Source of the DNA: Mesorhizobium_L sp035547755
Lineage (GTDB): Bacteria > Pseudomonadota > Alphaproteobacteria > Rhizobiales > Rhizobiaceae
Length of the DNA stretch: 64,000 nucleotides
Assembly (NCBI GenBank): GCA_035547755.1
Contig: DASZUG010000090.1
Location: 93,166-157,165, forward strand
Direction of reading: 5' to 3'
Shown here: one piece after another, positions 61,164 to 64,000 of the stretch
Layout: every line of letters starts with the position of its first letter
Position numbering within the stretch: position 1 is the first letter of the stretch
Made by a program: the position numbers and the translations under genes
Notes under the pieces: model-generated
The model's input: only the letters and a program-made list of their open reading frames with translations
What the model was told of the DNA's origin: nothing
Database searches by the model: none

Positions 61164-61975
61164 GGCTGCCTTCTCTCAACACCGTGCTCGGTGCGACGAT
61201 TGTCAGCCTGATCGTGGGCGCCGGGTTGGTCGCAATGGTCTGGACGCCTTACGATCCGCTGAAACTCGATTTTCTGGCGCGGCTCGCGCCGCCGAGCGCA
61301 CACCATCTGCTTGGTACGGACGAATTTGGCCGCGATGTCCTGAGCCGCCTGATGCGCGCGGCGACGACGAGTGTTTGGATCAGCATTCTGACGGTCTGCG
61401 CTTCCATCCTGGCGGGGACCGCGCTTGGGCTCGTCACCGGCTATATGCGGGGCTGGACCGACCGCATCCTGATGATGTTCAACGACGCGCTGCTCGCCTT
61501 TCCCGGCATATTGCTTGCGCTCGGCCTGCTCTCCGTCGTTGGCGCCAATATGTACGGCATCATTCTGGCGCTCGGCCTCGCCTATACGCCGCTGGTGACG
61601 CGCGTCGTGCGGGGCGCGGTACTTTCCCTCAAAGAGAAGGAATTCATCGAGGCTTCGCGGGTTCTCGGCAATTCCGAATCCTTCACCATGGTCCGTCATG
61701 TCTTGCCCAATTGCATCGCGCCGCTGATCGTCCTCGCGACATCGATGTTCGGCTGGGTGCTTCTGGCGGAAAGCGCGCTCAGCTTTCTCGGGCTGGGCGT
61801 CCCGCCGCCGGCTCCCACCTGGGGCAACATGCTGGCCGAAAGCCGGACCTATATCTCGCAGGCCGCCTGGCTCGGCATCTTTCCGGGCCTGTGCATTTCG
61901 CTTGCTCTTCTCGGCATCAATCTGCTCGGCGATGCGTTGCGCGATCGGCTTGATCCGCATATGCGGGGTCTTTGA
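61160..61975 (+). CDS. Dipeptide-type ABC transporter permease (DppC-like)
   Basis: A 271-residue permease with six membrane segments. The DppC marks are HHLLGTDEFGRDVLSRLMRA, the EAA loop EFIEASRVLGNSESFTMVRH and FLGLGVPPPAPTWGNML. It pairs with DppB. It ends one base before the ATPase gene. Confidence 0.93.
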   Translation: MRLPSLNTVLGATIVSLIVGAGLVAMVWTPYDPLKLDFLARLAPPSAHHLLGTDEFGRDVLSRLMRAATTSVWISILTVCASILAGTALGLVTGYMRGWTDRILMMFNDALLAFPGILLALGLLSVVGANMYGIILALGLAYTPLVTRVVRGAVLSLKEKEFIEASRVLGNSESFTMVRHVLPNCIAPLIVLATSMFGWVLLAESALSFLGLGVPPPAPTWGNMLAESRTYISQAAWLGIFPGLCISLALLGINLLGDALRDRLDPHMRGL

Positions 61976-61976
61976 G

Positions 61977-63638
61977 ATGAGCGGCGCGGGCTTGCTGGAA
62001 ATCGAGGGTCTGACGCTGACGGTCTCGCGCATCGGCAAGGAGGTTGTCAGCGATTTCTCTCTCGAACTGGCGCCGGGGGAGATCGTCGGCATCGTCGGCG
62101 AATCCGGCTCCGGCAAAAGCATGGCGGCGCGGGCGATCATGCGCCTCGAACCACCGGCGGTTAGCCGTCGTGGCGGGTCGATCCGCTTCGACGGCAAGGA
62201 CGTTTGCGCGATGCCGCAGCGCGTGCTGCGGCGGATGCGCGGCGGCGATGTCGGCATGGTATTCCAGGAACCGCTGACATCGCTCAACCCGTCGATGCGG
62301 ATCGGAAGCCAGCTGGAGGAAGGCCTGAAACTGCATCGCCGCATAGCGGTCGCGGAACGGCGGCGCCTGATCCTCGACATGCTGGGCCGCGTCGGCCTGC
62401 GCGATCCCGAAGCCGCGCTTGAGGCCTATCCGCACGAATTCTCGGGCGGCATGCGGCAGCGCATCATGCTGGCTTCGGTCATGCTTCTGAAGCCACGGCT
62501 TCTGATTGCCGACGAGCCCACCACTGCTCTCGACGCTGTCGTCCAGCGGGAAGTGCTCGACCTGATGCTGCAATTGACCCGCACGAACGGCACGGCCGTG
62601 CTGCTGATCAGCCATGATCTGCCGATGATCGCGCGCTATACCAATCGCATCGTCGTGATGCGCCAGGGTCGGATCGTCGAAGAGGGCGCAACCGGTGCGC
62701 TTCTCGAAAAGCCGCAGCATTCCTATACACGCCAACTTCTGGCGGCGATGCCACGGCGCACGGCAAAGCGCGGCATCGATCATTCCGTGCCGCCGCTCGT
62801 CGAGGTGCGCGACCTGACCGTCGACTATGGCGGCAGGAAAGGATTCCTCCGCCGCGATCCCGGCAAGCGCGCGCTTCGCGGGGTGAGCCTGTCTATACGT
62901 CCGCGCGAGGTTGTCGCCATCGTTGGCGAATCCGGCTCGGGAAAGACCACGCTCGGCCGCTCGATCGCCGGTCTCGTGAAGCCGAGTGGCGGCAGCATCC
63001 TCTATGGCGGACATTCGATCCTACCGGGTTCGGAAGGCTGGCCGGATTATCGGCTGAACTGCCAGATGATCTTCCAGGATCCTTATTCCTCCCTCGATCC
63101 GCGCATTCCGATCGGCGCGACGGTCGCGGAGGCGCTGCGCCACGGGAAGGCGCTATCGGCTGCCGAAAAACACGCCCGCGTTATCGAAATCCTCGGCGAG
63201 GTCGGGCTGTCGGCGGAATTCGCGAAGCGCTATCCCCACGAATTGTCGGGCGGGCAGCGCCAGCGTGTAGCGATCGCACGGGCTCTTGTCAGAAAGCCGG
63301 CCTTCGTCATTGCCGACGAGCCGGTTTCGGCGCTCGACGTGACGGTGCGCATGCAGGTGCTCGACCTTCTGACGCGGCTGCAGGAGCGGCACGGATTTTC
63401 CTGCCTTTTTATCAGCCACGACCTTTCCGTTGTGGAACAGATCGCCGACCGGGTCGTCGTCATGCGCGACGGGGCGATCGTGGAAGAGGGCAGCCGCGAC
63501 GCCATCTTCGACAGGCCTCGGGACAGCTATACCCGCAGACTGCTTTCCGCCATTCCCACGCTCGAGGGCAATCCAGAGGGTGGGGTGCGGCTCGTCGAGC
63601 GCGGCGATTGCCGGAATGTGATTGAATTGCCCGCATGA
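61977..63638 (+). CDS. Dipeptide-type ABC transporter ATPase, fused DppD-DppF
   Basis: A 553-residue double ATPase. The first domain (~1-250) has Walker A GESGSGKSMAARAI, signature FSGGMRQRIMLASVML and Walker B LLIADEPTTALDA. The second (~265-540) has GESGSGKTTLGRSI, LSGGQRQRVAIARAL and FVIADEPVSALDV. The oligopeptide-type QHSYTRQLLAAMP tail follows the first domain. Both active sites are complete. The frame is open upstream to 61902, but the start after GAG at 61977 begins the conserved sequence. Confidence 0.93.
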   Translation: MSGAGLLEIEGLTLTVSRIGKEVVSDFSLELAPGEIVGIVGESGSGKSMAARAIMRLEPPAVSRRGGSIRFDGKDVCAMPQRVLRRMRGGDVGMVFQEPLTSLNPSMRIGSQLEEGLKLHRRIAVAERRRLILDMLGRVGLRDPEAALEAYPHEFSGGMRQRIMLASVMLLKPRLLIADEPTTALDAVVQREVLDLMLQLTRTNGTAVLLISHDLPMIARYTNRIVVMRQGRIVEEGATGALLEKPQHSYTRQLLAAMPRRTAKRGIDHSVPPLVEVRDLTVDYGGRKGFLRRDPGKRALRGVSLSIRPREVVAIVGESGSGKTTLGRSIAGLVKPSGGSILYGGHSILPGSEGWPDYRLNCQMIFQDPYSSLDPRIPIGATVAEALRHGKALSAAEKHARVIEILGEVGLSAEFAKRYPHELSGGQRQRVAIARALVRKPAFVIADEPVSALDVTVRMQVLDLLTRLQERHGFSCLFISHDLSVVEQIADRVVVMRDGAIVEEGSRDAIFDRPRDSYTRRLLSAIPTLEGNPEGGVRLVERGDCRNVIELPA

Positions 63639-63794
63639 TGGATGTCCCGGAGTGGTTTCCACAAGGGTTGGCCACCGGTCTTCGGTCGCGCCGATAGCGA
63701 CGGCTATGCTGTCCAGGCTCGACGCCTCAAGGCGGATAATTCCTTCGGCAGAACGATTCCATCTAGCCCTGAACCGCTCTAGAGCGTCGGACTT

Positions 63795-64000
63795 TCATGT
63801 GAGTCCATAGCCTGCGGCGGTGAAGTAGTTTCTGCATTCTGTTGGAGAGAAGAGATTGTAGATATCGCCAATTGCCTGCCACAGGGCATCGATGGTTCTG
63901 ATGGCCTTTGCGCGCAGATGCGCCTTGAGCTTGGCGAAGGCCATTTCGATCGGGTTGAGATCGGGGCTGTAGGGCGGCAGGAAGAGCAGCCATGCGCCTC
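63795..64000 (-). mobile_element. IS630-family transposase, C-terminal fragment at the window edge
   Basis: Reading leftward from the right edge, the last 68 codons of a transposase are present: AWLLFLPPYSPDLNPIEMAF, then a helical tail ending with AAGYGLT and a stop at 63795-63797. LPPYSPDLNPIE with the catalytic Glu is the end of the IS630/Tc1-mariner-like DDE domain. The element end is probably close to TCTAGAGCGTC at 63778-63788, where a TA dinucleotide (63780-63781) would be the duplicated target. The rest of the element lies outside. Confidence 0.85.

Overview
The window is a GC-rich chromosomal segment from an alphaproteobacterium, most likely of the order Hyphomicrobiales (Rhizobiales). 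The evidence is the gene order rho-hemJ-hemE / ppsR-maf-aroE-coaE-dnaQ-secB, parAB-rsmG-mnmG-mnmE, the FYDLN-type acidic protein with aroA-cmk-rpsA, a class II CP4-like EPSP synthase, the rhizobial intergenic palindromes, and a cluster of GANTC (CcrM-type) sites. Genus cannot be fixed from the sequence alone; a member of the Phyllobacteriaceae or Rhizobiaceae would fit.

Layout. (1) 1-7.3 kb, accessory: the end of a sugar ABC transporter (ATPase, permease) with a GntR/FCD regulator, a NarL-type two-component system, a secreted Gly/Asn-rich protein, a candidate 42-residue ORF with its own terminator, an L-arabinose/D-galactose 1-dehydrogenase and a TauE/SafE exporter. (2) 7.4-29.9 kb, core: tRNA-Ala(CGC), an MFS transporter, yggT, holA, parB, parA, rsmG, mnmG, mnmE, a DUF255/YyaL protein, rho, hemJ, hemE, the probable replication origin, ppsR, maf, aroE, coaE, dnaQ, secB, fxsA, a Tim44-like gene, mltA, smr, an XRE regulator and a stand-alone Lrp-type RAM domain. 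Five parS-like sites lie between parAB and hemE, and the hemE-ppsR gap has DnaA-box-like 9-mers plus five GANTC sites in 71 bp. This is the centromere and origin region of the main chromosome. (3) 30-34.7 kb: a complete branched-chain-amino-acid-type (Liv) ABC operon on the minus strand. (4) 34.9-42.3 kb, core with insertions: tRNA-Ala(GGC), the acidic FYDLN protein, a TetR regulator, aroA, an atypical SDR, cmk, rpsA with a strong terminator, and an aldo/keto reductase. (5) 42.3-50.7 kb: a degenerate intergenic stretch, then a class III aminotransferase and an RpiR regulator divergent from a second Liv-type ABC operon ending in a carboxymuconolactone-decarboxylase-family gene. (6) 50.8-63.6 kb: a PaiB-like flavin-binding protein, an HSL-type esterase, and a catabolic island of dipeptide-type ABC transporter, alpha/beta hydrolase, amidase, GntR regulator, omega-aminotransferase and C45 (penicillin acyltransferase-like) Ntn hydrolase. 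(7) The right edge enters the 3' end of an IS630-family transposase.

How it fits together: the centre is housekeeping (replication start, segregation, tRNA and rRNA modification, heme and shikimate pathways, translation). The flanks are import-plus-catabolism modules typical of a soil or plant-associated heterotroph. The most informative observations are the oriC/parS architecture, the EPSP synthase with Gly at the position of CP4 Ala100, an SDR lacking the canonical Tyr/Lys pair, and the amide-catabolism island.
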